Shown here: piece by piece, positions 12,913 to 13,694 of the stretch
Numbering within the stretch: the first letter of the stretch is position 1
How the letters are laid out: every line of letters starts with the position of its first letter
Assembly: GCA_964388835.1 (NCBI GenBank)
Contig: CAYMBZ010000042.1
Coordinates: 1-13,694, forward strand
Source of the DNA: UBA1738 sp964388835
Lineage (GTDB): Bacteria; Bacillota; Clostridia; UBA1381
Direction of reading: 5' to 3'
Length of the DNA: 13,694 bases
Position numbers and translations under genes: made by a program
Notes under the pieces: model-generated
Databases searched by the model: none
Seen by the model: the letters and a program-made list of their open reading frames with translations, nothing else
What the model was told of the DNA's origin: nothing

Positions 12913-13668
12913 ATGAAACAATCTTTTTTCGAAAATGATAAGCCGTTGCTTACGGTTATGGTTCAGGCAGATAGTCCCGACAGAATAAAAGAGCTTATTG
13001 ATAAATCTGTTCCGAAGGGAGCAGAAGCTTTTGGAATGCAGTTTGAACAAATGAAAAGCGAGTATAGAACAAAAGATGCGTATAAGGAATTGTTTTCCTA
13101 TGCAAAGGATAAGCCGGTGTATGTGACAAATTACAGAAACGCTAAAAATGAAGGGAAAACCGATGATGTTCTTGCGGCGGAGCTTGTAGAATTAGCCGAA
13201 TGTGGTGCTGATTTGTGTGATGTCATTGGTGACATCTTTGATAAACAGCCGGATGAACTTGCGATTGACAAAAAGGCAGTAGAAAAGCAAGAGGAACTGA
13301 TAAGAAAGATTCATGATAAAGGTGCAAAAGTTTTGATGTCCTCGCATGTGCTGAAATATATTTCGGCGGAAAGGGTTCTTGAAATTGCGCTTGAACATCA
13401 GAAAAGGGGCGCGGACATATGCAAAATAGTTACATATGCCAATACAACGGAAGAGCAAATTGAAAATCTTAAAATTATAAATATGCTTAAGGAAAATTTA
13501 AAAATTCCTTTTCTGTTTCTGTGCGGCGGAGAATGTTCGATTTTGCGGCGTATAGGAGGAGAGTTGGGATGTTGCATGTATTTGTGCGTATATGAATATG
13601 ATGAGCATGCAACACCACAGCAACCACTTTTGGAAAAAATAAAGAAGATAAGAGATAACATGGGATAA
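12913..13668 (+). CDS. Divergent type I 3-dehydroquinate dehydratase-like protein
   Basis: The protein has 251 residues, AroD length. Its C-terminal half follows type I dehydroquinate dehydratase: SSH (H145) for the catalytic His, ICKIVT (K171) for the Schiff-base Lys, GGECSILRRIGGELG for the SxSR loop (R212/R213), and ATPQQP for the closing SAPGQ loop. The N-terminal half departs from it: where AroD has ElR (catalytic Glu and Arg), this protein has GMQ (41-43), and the later DvE is DVI (103-105). It may therefore act on a related cyclic keto-acid rather than 3-dehydroquinate (inference). GGGGAGG (12896-12902) precedes the ATG at 12913. It sits in a catabolic-type operon, not with shikimate genes. 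Confidence 0.75.
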   Translation: MKQSFFENDKPLLTVMVQADSPDRIKELIDKSVPKGAEAFGMQFEQMKSEYRTKDAYKELFSYAKDKPVYVTNYRNAKNEGKTDDVLAAELVELAECGADLCDVIGDIFDKQPDELAIDKKAVEKQEELIRKIHDKGAKVLMSSHVLKYISAERVLEIALEHQKRGADICKIVTYANTTEEQIENLKIINMLKENLKIPFLFLCGGECSILRRIGGELGCCMYLCVYEYDEHATPQQPLLEKIKKIRDNMG

Positions 13669-13670
13669 CC

Positions 13671-13694
13671 ATGCGTTACGAAAGGATGTTTAAT
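13671..13694 (+). CDS. Start of a further gene, cut by the window end
   Basis: ATG at 13671, two bases after the preceding stop, opens an uninterrupted frame reading MRYERMFN to the window edge. That opening resembles the N-terminus of old-yellow-enzyme/2,4-dienoyl-CoA reductase-type flavin oxidoreductases (typically MKYEKLF-P-I-IG), but eight residues cannot prove it. No strong ribosome binding site is seen; GGGA at 13662-13665 inside the previous gene could allow coupled translation. Confidence 0.4.

Overview
The window looks like chromosome from an anaerobic, low-to-mid GC member of the Clostridia (Firmicutes), probably a gut Oscillospiraceae-like lineage. This is inferred from strong AGGAGG-type ribosome binding sites, TTGAAA / TGnTATAAT promoters, a Toprim/DUF4093 RNase M5-like protein, UPF0371 (DUF1846), an ECF-type vitamin S component, a UgtP-like glycosyltransferase and paired AraC regulators. 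No rRNA, tRNA, phage, transposase or CRISPR array was seen.

Left part (1-3780, + strand): an RNase M5-like Toprim protein; a 48-residue Gly/Cys-rich membrane miniprotein closed by a terminator; then a fresh extended -10 promoter driving a CrtO-like acyltransferase, an overlapping PAP2-like membrane lipid phosphatase/transferase, and a UPF0371 protein. A bidirectional terminator separates these from the next operon.

Second part (3788-5409, - strand): a compact operon of a glutaminase-fold protein that has lost its catalytic triad, a NiaX-like ECF S component, and hypoxanthine phosphoribosyltransferase. This suggests base or vitamin salvage. Upstream lies a 386-base non-coding region (5410-5795). 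It holds a near-perfect palindrome, a mosaic of short hairpins joined by GAATTG/CAATTC linkers, and two strong promoters pointing toward each other.

Third part (5796-8763, + strand): a UgtP/MGDG-synthase-like GT28 glycosyltransferase, an RsmF-like rRNA m5C methyltransferase that overlaps it, and a COG2426 small membrane exporter-like protein.

Right part (8778-13694): two AraC-type regulators, each divergent from a catabolic cluster. The first faces a TIM-barrel sugar isomerase/epimerase and a Gfo/Idh/MocA dehydrogenase; the shared intergenic region has back-to-back promoters and a 51-bp-spaced direct repeat that could be the AraC site. The second faces a short-chain dehydrogenase with a large in-frame internal deletion, a divergent type I dehydroquinate dehydratase-like protein, and the first eight codons of another gene. 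Together these suggest uptake-linked breakdown of a sugar acid, cyclitol or quinate/shikimate-like compound, but the substrate cannot be read from the sequence.
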